Positions 17,080 to 25,448 of a stretch of DNA of 64,000 bases are shown here, piece by piece (positions within the stretch are counted from its first letter, which is position 1; each line of letters begins with the position of its first letter). Location of the stretch: NCBI RefSeq assembly GCF_011390835.1, contig NZ_JAABRQ010000017.1:1-64000 (forward strand), given 5' to 3'. Below the pieces are notes generated by a model, which saw nothing but the letters and a program-made list of their open reading frames with translations, did not search any database and was not told where the DNA came from. The DNA comes from Hydrogenophaga sp. Its GTDB lineage: Bacteria > Pseudomonadota > Gammaproteobacteria > Burkholderiales > Burkholderiaceae_C. The translations under genes were made by a program, and so were the position numbers.

Positions 17080-17505
17080 ATGAAGATGGAAATCACGGAT
17101 CAGGGCCATGACAGCGCCTTGTTGTCACAGGAAAAAGACTATCTCATCACCCGCGACGGCAAACGCTATGCGGGCGTTCACCTGCTGATCGACCTGCATG
17201 GCGCGTCGCACCTCAGCGACCTGGCCCACATCGAAAAGACCATGCGCCGCTGCGTGGAGGCATCCAAAGCCACGCTGCTGCACATCCACCTTCATCGCTT
17301 CGACCCTGACGGTGTCAGTGGAGTCGCTGTGCTCGCCGAAAGTCACATCTCGGTGCACACCTGGCCCGAAAGCCGCTTTGCCGCCTTTGATGTTTTCATG
17401 TGCGGCAACACCCAGCCAGAGGTGTGCGTCGAGATCATGCGCGAGGCCTTTGAGGCCGAGCGCGCCGATGTACAAGAAATTTTGAGAGGCGAAGTCCATG
17501 AGTGA
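17080..17505 (+). CDS. speD: S-adenosylmethionine decarboxylase proenzyme
   Basis: A 141-residue class 1 SpeD that makes decarboxylated SAM, the aminopropyl donor for spermidine. The self-cleavage site is Glu87-Ser88 in AESHISVHTWPE; Ser88 becomes the pyruvoyl cofactor. The N-terminal extension of about 28 residues before RYAGVHLL is longer than in the shortest bacterial forms. AAGGACCGG ahead of the ATG serves as ribosome site. It overlaps speE by eight bases, so the two enzymes are translationally coupled. Confidence 0.95.
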   Translation: MKMEITDQGHDSALLSQEKDYLITRDGKRYAGVHLLIDLHGASHLSDLAHIEKTMRRCVEASKATLLHIHLHRFDPDGVSGVAVLAESHISVHTWPESRFAAFDVFMCGNTQPEVCVEIMREAFEAERADVQEILRGEVHE

Positions 17506-18373
17506 ATTCAAATGGTGGCACGAGCGGTCGGATGGACACGGCATCACCACATCGGTGGAGGTGAAGCTGCTGCACTCGGAGAAAAGCCCGTATCAGCGCA
17601 TTGAGATTTACGACCACCAGTCCTTTGGTCGCCTGCTGGTGCTCGATGGCTACATCCAGGCCAGCCAGGCAGACGAGTTCATCTACCACGAGATGGCGGT
17701 GCATGTGCCGCTGCTGGGCCGTGAGCGCAAGGACGCTTCTGTGCTCATCATCGGTGGTGGTGACGGCGGCATCTTGCGCGAAAGCCTCAAACACGATTTT
17801 GTGACCAGCGTCACCATGGTCGAGATCGACCAGCGCGTGATTGCGCTGGCAAAGGAATATCTGGCCGTCAACGGCGACTACGACGATCCCCGCGTGACGC
17901 TGGTCATCGACAATGCGGCCAACTTTGTCAGCCAGGCGCTGCAAAGCGGCCAGCGCTACGACCTGATCGTGCTCGACCTCACAGAGCCGGTGGGGCCTTC
18001 GTCTTGCCTGTTCACAGAGAAATTTCTGACCGAAGTGGTGTCCCTGGTATCAGAGACAGGCGTCATTCTCGATTCCGACAGCATTTACCTGTCGCAAAGC
18101 GGTGGCGATTTCCTGCAAGAGGTGAGCGGCGATGGCGACAACCTGGTGACCGTGATGCAGCGCACCAAGCTGCTGCCGCACATTGAGGTGTATCACACCA
18201 ACATTCCGCTGTACCCAGGCGCTGATTTTGGATTTTTCCTTTACAGCCGGGATGGCGTGTCGTTGCGCAAGCCGGTCAAAGCGTTTGAAGGGCGGCACTA
18301 CAACGCGGATGTGCATCAGGCCGCTTTCGCGCTGCCCAACTGGCAGAAGAAGTGGTCGACGGTTCAGGACTGA
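17498..18373 (+). CDS. speE: spermidine synthase (polyamine aminopropyltransferase)
   Basis: A 291-residue aminopropyltransferase that joins the aminopropyl group of decarboxylated SAM to putrescine. Typical motifs are LLVLDGYIQASQADEFIYHEM, the nucleotide loop IIGGGDGGILRES, VEIDQRVI and the catalytic acidic segment LDLTEPVGPSSCLF (Asp nucleophile region). It overlaps speD. The gene ends opposite the tartrate dehydratase-like gene with two hairpins between them. No arginine or ornithine decarboxylase lies nearby, so putrescine must come from elsewhere. Confidence 0.94.
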   Translation: MSEFKWWHERSDGHGITTSVEVKLLHSEKSPYQRIEIYDHQSFGRLLVLDGYIQASQADEFIYHEMAVHVPLLGRERKDASVLIIGGGDGGILRESLKHDFVTSVTMVEIDQRVIALAKEYLAVNGDYDDPRVTLVIDNAANFVSQALQSGQRYDLIVLDLTEPVGPSSCLFTEKFLTEVVSLVSETGVILDSDSIYLSQSGGDFLQEVSGDGDNLVTVMQRTKLLPHIEVYHTNIPLYPGADFGFFLYSRDGVSLRKPVKAFEGRHYNADVHQAAFALPNWQKKWSTVQD

Positions 18374-18385
18374 AGCGCACGCCGG

Positions 18386-18457
18386 GCGCCTGAGCCAGGC
18401 GCGACGCTGGACACCGCCAAAGAAGCCGTCGACTCTGCCCTCAGGGGTGCCTGAGGG
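18386..18457. terminator. two hairpins between convergent speE and tarD-like genes
   Basis: GCGCCTG-AGC-CAGGCGC (18386-18402) and CCCTCAGG-GGTG-CCTGAGGG (18438-18457) are perfect stems lying between converging genes. Neither has a T-run, so bidirectional termination is plausible but not certain. Confidence 0.4.
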
Positions 18458-18489
18458 TGCAAGCCGGCCGATCTTGCTCCCTCAGCGAT

Positions 18490-19659
18490 TCAGTCCGACA
18501 GCGCCTTCATCACCCGATATAAATCGGCCTTGCCCTCAAACCCGATACCCGGCAAGTTGTCGGGCAGGGTGACGAAGCTGTTTTCCACTTTCACACCGTC
18601 GGGGAAGCCGCCGAAGGGCTGGAACAGGTCGGGGTAGGACTCGTTGCCCCCCAGACCCAGGCCGGCGGCGATGTTGAGTGACATCTGGTGCCCGCCGTGC
18701 GGGATGCAGCGGCTGGCCGACCAGCCGTGTTCCTTGAGCATGTCCAGCGTGCGCAGGTACTCCACCAGGCCGTAGCTCAATGCGCAGTCGAACTGCAGCC
18801 AGTCGCGGTCGGGTCGCATGCCTCCGTGGCGGATGAGGTTGCGCGCGTCCTGCATGGAGAATAGGTTTTCGCCGGTGGCCATGGGGTTCTTGTAGTAGTT
18901 GCGCAGCGTGGCCTGCAGCTCGAAGTCGAGCGGGTCGCCGGCTTCTTCGTACCAGAAGAGGTCGTATTGCGAGAGCGCCTTGGCGTAGAGGATGGCGGTG
19001 TCGAGGTCGAAACGGCCGTTGGCGTCGACACAGAGTTTCTGACCGTCACCCAGCACGCTCAGGATGGAATCGATGCGGCGCAGGTCTTCGTCGAGCGAGG
19101 CGCCACCGATCTTTTTCTTGACCACGGTGTAGCCGCGGTCGATGTAGCTGCGCATTTCGTCTTTGAGCTTGCTGTGGTCCTGGCCTGGGTAGTAGTAGCC
19201 GCCAGCGGCGTAGACGAAGACCTTGCGGTTGGGCTGGCCGTTGCCATAGCGATCAGCCAGTAGCTGGAACAGCGGCTTGCCTTCGATCTTGGCCACAGCG
19301 TCCCAGACCGCCATGTCGATGGTGCCGATGGCCACCGAGCGCTCGCCATGTCCGCCAGGCTTTTCGTTGGTGAACATCGCATGCCAGACTTTGTGCGGGT
19401 CGAGGTTGCTGCCGCTGGCGTCCAGCAGCGAATCCGGATCGGCCTCGGTCACACGCGGAATGAAACGTTCGCGCATCAGCGTGCCCTGGCCATAGCGACC
19501 GTTGGAGTTGAAGCCGTAGCCCACCACCGGCTGGCCGTCGCGGATCACATCGGTGATCACCGCCACCAGGCTCAGCGTCATCTTGCTGAAGTCGATGTAG
19601 GCGTTGCGGATGGGGCTGCTGATGGGAAGGGTCTTCTCACGAATCTCGACGATCTTCAC
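18490..19659 (-). CDS. D(-)-tartrate dehydratase-like enolase-superfamily enzyme
   Basis: A 389-residue enolase-superfamily (mandelate racemase subgroup) protein closely resembling the D-tartrate dehydratase of Bradyrhizobium from memory: PISSPIRNAYIDF, GFNSNGRYGQG, NEKPGGHGERSVA and CIPHGGHQMSLNIAAGLGLG all match. The KxK base motif is K181-K-K183, metal ligands fit VDANGRF, YEEAGDPL and ATGENLF, and the catalytic His lies in CIPHGGHQ. The start is GTG at 19659 after AGGAGA; the frame runs farther upstream without homology. It would convert D-tartrate to oxaloacetate. No tartrate transporter is next to it. Confidence 0.85.
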   Translation of the reverse strand: MKIVEIREKTLPISSPIRNAYIDFSKMTLSLVAVITDVIRDGQPVVGYGFNSNGRYGQGTLMRERFIPRVTEADPDSLLDASGSNLDPHKVWHAMFTNEKPGGHGERSVAIGTIDMAVWDAVAKIEGKPLFQLLADRYGNGQPNRKVFVYAAGGYYYPGQDHSKLKDEMRSYIDRGYTVVKKKIGGASLDEDLRRIDSILSVLGDGQKLCVDANGRFDLDTAILYAKALSQYDLFWYEEAGDPLDFELQATLRNYYKNPMATGENLFSMQDARNLIRHGGMRPDRDWLQFDCALSYGLVEYLRTLDMLKEHGWSASRCIPHGGHQMSLNIAAGLGLGGNESYPDLFQPFGGFPDGVKVENSFVTLPDNLPGIGFEGKADLYRVMKALSD

Positions 19660-19923
19660 GCGGGTCTCCTGGTGGGGTAAGGGCCGTTCAAAGTCGACAT
19701 GATGGCAGGCCCATCGCCGCTGGCCCAAAGCGGATCCTGGCATCCTTGCTGACGGTGGGGCGGATGTCCGAGCCGTTAGGGTCATACGGAATCAACGCAA
19801 CACCCCCTTTTTTTGTTCAAGGGATGTGGGCTCGGGTTCTTAAAGGGTCGACCGATCTGCGGGGTTCGGCACAATCCACCACTCTCCAGCCTGCCATTTG
19901 GTTTGCCGAAAGACCGCGCACCC

Positions 19924-20838
19924 ATGTACCAACACATTGCCCAGAAACTGCAGCGCGGCGAGACCATCATCCTCGACGGCGGCACCGGCACCGACATCCA
20001 GCGCCGTGGCGCGCCCATGAGTGGCGACACCTGGTGCGCCGAGGTGAACCTGACGCATCCGGCCATCGTGCGAGCGGTACACGAGGACTACATTGCTGTG
20101 GGGGCAGACGTGATCACCGCCAATACCTTTGCCACCAGCGCCTTGCTGTTCAACGCGCTGGGACGCGACGACGAGCTGCTGGACATCGACCGTGCGGCGG
20201 TGGCCATTGCGCGGGAAGCAGCCGAGGGCAGACCGGTGGCGGTGGCGGGCTCGATCTCGACCATGCGCCCGCTGGCCGTGGGCACCGACCGCACCGATCT
20301 GCACCAGGACTGGTCTGAGGACACGGCTCGGGAGCTGTTTGCCCGCAAGGCCAACCACCTTGCTGTGCTGGGCGTCGATTTCCTGCTGATGGAGATGATG
20401 CGAGACGTTCACTATTCGCTGTGGGCCACGCAGGCCGCGCTGGCGACCGGCCTGCCGGTATGGGTGGGCATCGCCACCGAGCGCCGCGCCGACGGCGAGC
20501 TGGTCGGCTTCGGGCATCACGACCAGTTGCTGGACGAGGTGGTGCGCGAGCTCGTCGCGACAGGGCCGGCGCACATCAGCATCATGCATTCCTCGTCCAG
20601 CGACACGGCTGACGCCATCGACATCGTCAAGCGCCACTGGCAAGGGCCGCTCGGCGCGTATCCGGAGAGCGGCTATTTCAAGATGCCGGAGTGGAGCTTT
20701 GTCGACCTCATTTCGCCCGACGATCTGGTGGACCGGTCACAAGGCTGGCAGCGCCAGGGCGTGACCGCATTGGGTGGTTGCTGTGGGCTGGGGCCTGAGC
20801 ACATTGCCGCCCTGGCTCAGCGGTTCAAACGAGCCTGA
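19924..20838 (+). CDS. homocysteine S-methyltransferase family protein lacking the first zinc cysteine
   Basis: A 304-residue single-domain member of the homocysteine S-methyltransferase family (MmuM/BHMT-like TIM barrel). DGGTGTDIQRRG near residue 19 is the N-terminal strand signature, and the C-terminal GGCCG supplies Cys286 and Cys287. The upstream cysteine normally found in an INCS-type segment is replaced: residues 222-226 read HSSSS. The zinc site is therefore incomplete by the standard model. It may methylate homocysteine with S-methylmethionine or SAM, or have a changed activity. The ATG at 19924 starts the homology. Confidence 0.82.
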   Translation: MYQHIAQKLQRGETIILDGGTGTDIQRRGAPMSGDTWCAEVNLTHPAIVRAVHEDYIAVGADVITANTFATSALLFNALGRDDELLDIDRAAVAIAREAAEGRPVAVAGSISTMRPLAVGTDRTDLHQDWSEDTARELFARKANHLAVLGVDFLLMEMMRDVHYSLWATQAALATGLPVWVGIATERRADGELVGFGHHDQLLDEVVRELVATGPAHISIMHSSSSDTADAIDIVKRHWQGPLGAYPESGYFKMPEWSFVDLISPDDLVDRSQGWQRQGVTALGGCCGLGPEHIAALAQRFKRA

Positions 20839-21216
20839 TGAAACTGGCCCTGATTAAGGCATTCTCTTATGTCCTTGAGCTTGCGTGCCTGCGGGGTGCC
20901 AGCCAAGAAAGAGTCTCCGGCCGGCCGCTCCATTCATGGCGCGATTGCAAGTGCGCTGCGACATCCAGTTTGAGATCTGTACAAAGAAGTTTGGACGGCT
21001 GCCGACCAGATCTGGACGTTCAACCGTCGAGAGAATTGCGCCGCTAGTGACCGGTCTCTTGGGATACAGGGGACCTTGCTCAGGGTTCGCGAGCGAGGCC
21101 GAACTCCGGACATCTGTCGTTCAGGGACCTGAAACAACGGACGTCACCAAAGTCTTGTCCAACGTCGGGTCGCCGATCCGCCGAAGGAGCGTGGTCGCTG
21201 CAGAGAGGTCGACAGC
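20839..21216. other. non-coding spacer of atypical composition
   Basis: About 380 bases without a convincing gene. The sequence has visibly more A/T than its surroundings, and the short open frames in it show no recognisable protein and no codon bias. It separates the homocysteine methyltransferase-like gene from the end of the SPFH/zinc-ribbon module. It could be a decayed gene or the boundary of an acquired segment. Confidence 0.55.
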
Positions 21217-21468
21217 CTACATCGGCCGCAAGCGCTGCCGATGGTTTCCCAGGTTTTCCCCCTGAATGCGGGCCGATCGGACCCCGCGGAGTTCATCGAC
21301 CTTGCGATCGGCCTCGTTGCCGGTCAGGGCCAGCACCTCGACCGCGGTCTCGTGTTCAAAGGCGTGTGACTTGTCGGTGTTGCGATAGTGGCGATACATG
21401 GCCCAATAGAAGCCGACCGCGCCGACAGGGCCCAGGGCCAGTAGGAAAAGGACGCCGTCGCTGTCCAT
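21217..21468 (-). CDS. small single-pass membrane protein of the SPFH/zinc-ribbon module
   Basis: An 83-residue protein with one hydrophobic helix at about residues 5-24 followed by a charged cytoplasmic tail (YRHYRNTDKSHAFEHE...). I do not recognise a family. Its ATG lies one base after the stop of the zinc-ribbon gene, so it is translated from the same message. The tail contains AVEVLALTGNEADRKVDELRGVRS, which looks like a small folded or amphipathic segment. A role as membrane partner of the two upstream proteins is an inference from the operon. Confidence 0.7.
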   Translation of the reverse strand: MDSDGVLFLLALGPVGAVGFYWAMYRHYRNTDKSHAFEHETAVEVLALTGNEADRKVDELRGVRSARIQGENLGNHRQRLRPM

Positions 21469-21469
21469 G

Positions 21470-22771
21470 TCAGCTCGCGATGAACCACAGCGCCAGCGCC
21501 TCGAGCACCGTCCCGATGGTCAGGGCCGCCAGAAGGAGCTTCCACTGCTGCACCGGCACGCTGCCCATGGTTTCGCCGGTGCGGCCGTTGACCGCGATGT
21601 AGTGCAGCAGGCCGCCGCCCGGCCCGGGCTGGTGGTAGGCGTACAGCCACACCGGCAGGTACATCGACACCCAGCGCGTGCCCTTGACGTCGATGCGCTC
21701 GCGCTCCCAGCGCACGCCGCGGTCGTAGCCCCGCACCGAAGGCAGCATCCGGGAGCGGGCGATCGAGAGCATCTGGTCGTGCACCTTTGGCATCAGGTGC
21801 TGCACGTCGCGGTCGCGCTTTTCAGAGGTGTAGCCCATCAGGTAGGAGGCGTTCCATTGCACCGCGTTCTTGGTGTCGAAGGGCAGGATGGTGTTGATGA
21901 CGTTGAGGGTGTTGGTGCGGGTGTCGAGGTTGCCCCGGGCGGCGCTGGATTCGAGCGGGAGGTCGTCCACGGTGAAGTCCACATGGCGTTGAATCTGCCA
22001 CACGTCGGCATCGTAGTAGGTCACCTTGTTCTTGCCCTCGCCCCGCGTATAGCGGCGCGTTTCGATCTCGCCGACGCCCGCCGCGTCGGCGCTGCCGCGC
22101 GCGTCCACCACCATGTAGGGTAGATACACGCCGACGACGTTGTCGGGAGTGAACTCGTCCTTGAATGCCTTGAGCGCAAACAGCCGGCGCTTGTTCACGA
22201 ACTGACGGATGCGCGCCACCGCGTCGTCCTTCCGGATGTGAAAGGGCAGCACCGCGTCGGGAACCGCGCCGTTGTCGATTTGTTCGTTCACGCCCAGCAC
22301 ATGCCGGCACCAGTGGCAGCGTGCGGTCATGGCGAATTCGGTATTGACCACCACCTCGGCGCCGCACCCGCCGCACTTGAAGCTGCGCAGGCTCGCGGCG
22401 TCGGCGGCGATGTCGCGCGCGCCAGACGCGATCTGCGTGCCCAGCAGATCGGCGATGCCCTCGCCCAGCCCGAAGGCCTCCTCCACCCGGGTGGCCGCCC
22501 ATTCGTGGCGACAGTAAAGGCAGATCAGCTGGTCGGACCCCGGCCGATGCCGAACCTCGGTGGAGCCGCACTTCGGGCAGCGGTTCACGCCGTCACGCAA
22601 CTCTTTGGCGGCAGTGTCGATGGCAGCCGGGTCGGGCGCCAGCAGTTCGTCCCGGATCGGCTGCGGCAGCGTGTCCGGGTCGAGCGGATGCTGCCCCGTC
22701 GCAGGCGGCATGTCCTGGGGCGAGCCCGGTCCGGTGGGCCCGGGCGGGCTGGTCGGCGTGTGGGGCGCCAT
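21470..22771 (-). CDS. double zinc-ribbon protein with C-terminal membrane anchor
   Basis: A 433-residue protein of a widespread but uncharacterised family often mislabelled as primosomal protein N'. After a Pro-rich start it has two zinc ribbons: CPKC...CLYC at about 65-87 and CGGC...CHWC at about 133-154. A long central beta-rich region with DVWQIQRHVDFTVDDLPLESS follows, then a C-terminal hydrophobic helix (WKLLLAALTIGTVLEALALWF). The protein is probably tethered to the inner membrane by this tail. It lies 14 bases after the SPFH gene. No helicase motifs are present, so the common helicase label is not supported. Confidence 0.75.
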   Translation of the reverse strand: MAPHTPTSPPGPTGPGSPQDMPPATGQHPLDPDTLPQPIRDELLAPDPAAIDTAAKELRDGVNRCPKCGSTEVRHRPGSDQLICLYCRHEWAATRVEEAFGLGEGIADLLGTQIASGARDIAADAASLRSFKCGGCGAEVVVNTEFAMTARCHWCRHVLGVNEQIDNGAVPDAVLPFHIRKDDAVARIRQFVNKRRLFALKAFKDEFTPDNVVGVYLPYMVVDARGSADAAGVGEIETRRYTRGEGKNKVTYYDADVWQIQRHVDFTVDDLPLESSAARGNLDTRTNTLNVINTILPFDTKNAVQWNASYLMGYTSEKRDRDVQHLMPKVHDQMLSIARSRMLPSVRGYDRGVRWERERIDVKGTRWVSMYLPVWLYAYHQPGPGGGLLHYIAVNGRTGETMGSVPVQQWKLLLAALTIGTVLEALALWFIAS

Positions 22772-22785
22772 GCGCTGCGCCGGCC

Positions 22786-23970
22786 CTACAAGCCCAGCGC
22801 CTTGGCCTTCGCCGCGTCGTAGTCGGCCTGGGTGATGAGGCCAGAGTCGAGCATCTGCTTGGCCCTGGTCAGGCGGACGATGGGGTCGTCGGCCGCAGGA
22901 GTCGGTGCCGCCTGCGGCGCAGGCACAGCAGCAGGCGCCGGGGCCACCGGCTGCTGCAGGCCAGCCAAGCCACCCATGCTGCCCGCGGCAATGCCCATGC
23001 CCATGATGCCGCCCACGCCGGCGTTTTCACCCGCCGACTGCATGCCCGCTGCCACCGAGGCCTGCAGGTTGGAATTGCCGCGCGCACCGGCCAGTGCGTC
23101 GGCGCGCTGCACCGTCTTGAGGATCTCGCGGGTCTGGGCGTCGTATTCGATAGAGACGATGGCCGTCTTGACGATGACCAGGCCGCGGTCGGACTTCCAG
23201 TGGTAAGCACTTTCGACGGCGTCGGACAGGCTGGCAGCAAAACCGATGGCGTCCTGCTGGATGCGGGTGATGCGGTTGCCTTTGGCCGGGTCGTTGGTGT
23301 AGTGGCTGAAGGCCGGCGCCAGCGAGCCGACGACCTCGTTGAACAGCTGGCCGGCCGCCGCGTTGTCCAGGTCGGTGAAGTCGAACACCTGGCCGGGCTG
23401 CAGGTAGGTGGCGGGGACGAAGCCCTTGACGAAGCGGATCGGATCCACGATCTGCAGGGTGTAGCTGCCTCGGGTGATGGCACCGACCTGCGTGTTCAGG
23501 AAGCCGTCGTCCCAGTAGATTTCGGACTGGGTGCCGAAGCGGTTGTTCGGCAGCTCCTTCAGCGACACGAAGAACGCGGCCTGCTGCGACCCCGGCTGGC
23601 CCCCGAACTTGAAGCGCTCCCAGCTCTGGCGGACAAGCGAATCGAACAGCCCGCCGCCGCTGAAGATCGATTGCGACTGCAGATCGTTCGAGTTCCATTC
23701 GTAGCCGCCTGCCTCGGCCACGAAGGCTGTGACTGCACCGTCCTGCATCAGCAGCAAGCCGTAGCCTTCGGGCACGACGATGCGCGAGCCATTCGTGATG
23801 ATGTTCGAAGACCCACGGGTGTTGGAGCCGCGCCCCGCGTTGGTGCCGCGCGGCACCGCCGCGAACAACGCGGCTGTCGCCGCCAGGCCATCGGGCACGG
23901 TGTAGAAGTCCTTCCACTGGTCGGCAAGCGTTCCGCCGATCGATCCTACCGCAGCCTGAACGAGACCCAT
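22786..23970 (-). CDS. SPFH/Band-7-type protein with C-terminal SHOCT domain (YdjL-like, 'virion core protein' family)
   Basis: A 394-residue SPFH-superfamily protein of the COG4260 type. The SPFH region contains VPEGYGLLLMQDGAVTAF, GSYTLQIVDPIRFVKGFVP and a helical part ending VIVKTAIVSIEYDAQTREI. A Gly/Ala/Met-rich linker and a Pro/Ala-rich segment lead to a SHOCT domain at the C-terminus (DPIVRLTRAKQMLDSGLITQADYDAAKAKAL). The ATG at 23970 was chosen because MGLVQAAVG begins the family homology. It heads the three-gene operon. Membrane scaffolding or stress sensing is the usual guess for such proteins; no experiment-based role is known to me. Confidence 0.8.
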   Translation of the reverse strand: MGLVQAAVGSIGGTLADQWKDFYTVPDGLAATAALFAAVPRGTNAGRGSNTRGSSNIITNGSRIVVPEGYGLLLMQDGAVTAFVAEAGGYEWNSNDLQSQSIFSGGGLFDSLVRQSWERFKFGGQPGSQQAAFFVSLKELPNNRFGTQSEIYWDDGFLNTQVGAITRGSYTLQIVDPIRFVKGFVPATYLQPGQVFDFTDLDNAAAGQLFNEVVGSLAPAFSHYTNDPAKGNRITRIQQDAIGFAASLSDAVESAYHWKSDRGLVIVKTAIVSIEYDAQTREILKTVQRADALAGARGNSNLQASVAAGMQSAGENAGVGGIMGMGIAAGSMGGLAGLQQPVAPAPAAVPAPQAAPTPAADDPIVRLTRAKQMLDSGLITQADYDAAKAKALGL

Positions 23971-24284
23971 GATGCGTTCCCTTTGTGAATGCGTGGCCGT
24001 GCGCTGCACCGCGAACGCGGGGCTCACCGACAAAAAATCATATCCGACCGCAGGGCCCGGCAGACTGACGTCGCCCGGAATCAATGCGAGATGGACAGTG
24101 CCGGCCCCCTCATCGTAATGCAGCGGGGGCGCCATCCGGCACCCGTTGGGGCTGCCGGCCGATAGGTGCCCTCCGCTACGAGGCCTCCGACGGTTGCCTG
24201 CGGGCGGGTCCGACCGGCAGCTTTGGGACGGCGAGTCCGTTAGGGGCTTTGTCGCAGGTGGGTCGAAAGCAGCAGCCTAGCGCT
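23971..24284. other. intergenic region upstream of the SPFH module
   Basis: About 310 bases between the start of the SPFH gene and the end of the AraC-type gene. It must hold the promoter of the SPFH operon. I see only a short A/T-rich patch near 24031-24043 (CAAAAAATCATAT) and no operator-like palindrome. Confidence 0.5.
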
Positions 24285-25340
24285 TCACCCCTGCTCTCGC
24301 CATTCCCCCGGGCTCACGCCCGTCCACCCTTTGAAGGCCCGGATAAAGCTCTTCTCGTTTCGGAACCCGGCCGCCAGCGCCACCTGCTTCACTGGCCGGC
24401 TCGTGCGCTGCAGCAGCTCGGTGGCGCGGTCGCGGCGCACCATGTCTTTGAGCGCTTGCAGTGAAGCGCCTTCTTCCTTTAGTTGCCGGTGCAGCGTGCG
24501 GGCCGACAGGTTGAGCTGCGCGGCCAGGTCGTCGGCGTTGTGGCTGTTCAGTGGCTGGCTGGCGAGTGCCTGGCGCACGCGCTGGACCAGCAGGCGATCG
24601 CGCCGGTAGGGCAGCACCGTGAGGGGCAGGGCGCGCTGCAGCATCTGGCTCATCGCGGGTTCGTCGCGCCGGATCGGCAGCGCGAGGTAGCGGGTATCCA
24701 GATGCAACGCGGCATGGGGCTGGTCGAACTCGGCCGGGCCGTCGAACAGCAGGCGGTAGGCATCGCCGTGTGCGGGCTCGGGGTAGGGGAAGCGGGCGCC
24801 CTGCAGCGGAATGCGCGAGTCCACCAGCCAGCAGGCCAGGCCCAGTACATTGCGCAGCACCGAGACCACGCAGAACTCGGTGAGCGCGCCGGGCTGGCGG
24901 TCGGCCGTGAGCACCAGCCGGGCGGCGTCGCCCTCGGTGTGCAGCGCCAGCGCTACGTCGTCGGTCAGCAGGGCGTGGTGACGGCACCAGCGCTTGAGCG
25001 CCACGCCCAGGCTGGGGGCCGAGAGCGAGGCGCGCGCCAGCATGCCGTAGCTGCCCCAGGGCAGGGCGCGGCGAAAACAGCCCAGGGCTTCGTCGTCCAG
25101 CTCGCGCATGGCCGCTTCGGACATGGCCTCCATCTGCGCGGCGGTGATGCGCGCACCGGAACTGATCACGGAATCTGGCGCGATTTGTGCCAGATGCAAA
25201 GCGGGGGTGGGATCCAGGCCTCGCGCAGCGTAGGCCGCCACCATGGCCTGCACAAAGAACATGGGCGTGGCAGCGACCGAGGCTTTGCCAGGAGCGGAAG
25301 AGGGCCGCGCCGCAGGTGGACGGCGCCTTGGGTCAGACAT
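24285..25340 (-). CDS. AraC-family transcriptional regulator divergent from the liuB operon
   Basis: A 351-residue regulator with an N-terminal arabinose-binding-like domain of the OruR/PF12625 type and a C-terminal AraC helix-turn-helix pair. The first HTH contains [20 protein letters not shown] and the second [28 protein letters not shown]. The ATG at 25340 begins MSDPRRRP; the frame continues upstream without homology. It is divergent from methylcrotonyl-CoA carboxylase beta with about 110 bases between them, so it is the best candidate regulator of the second leucine block, where no LiuR palindrome is visible. Confidence 0.88.
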   Translation of the reverse strand: MSDPRRRPPAARPSSAPGKASVAATPMFFVQAMVAAYAARGLDPTPALHLAQIAPDSVISSGARITAAQMEAMSEAAMRELDDEALGCFRRALPWGSYGMLARASLSAPSLGVALKRWCRHHALLTDDVALALHTEGDAARLVLTADRQPGALTEFCVVSVLRNVLGLACWLVDSRIPLQGARFPYPEPAHGDAYRLLFDGPAEFDQPHAALHLDTRYLALPIRRDEPAMSQMLQRALPLTVLPYRRDRLLVQRVRQALASQPLNSHNADDLAAQLNLSARTLHRQLKEEGASLQALKDMVRRDRATELLQRTSRPVKQVALAAGFRNEKSFIRAFKGWTGVSPGEWREQG

Positions 25341-25448
25341 CGGCCAAGTCTGCCTAAAGCTGGCAGCATTTGCAACCTTGGTGGCGACCCGGATGGCAGG
25401 CAGCGGCCTATCCTCCACAATGGACCGATACACCTCACGGATGGACCC

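Noticed and set aside
20885-21265. 126-codon plus-strand open frame in the spacer beside the SPFH module
   Set aside because: No family, poor codon bias, no ribosome site, and it overlaps the end of the small membrane protein gene.
24483-25448. Upstream in-frame extension of liuB by 322 codons
   Set aside because: It runs antisense through the AraC-family gene and lacks any homology; the ATG at 25449 gives the normal carboxyltransferase length.
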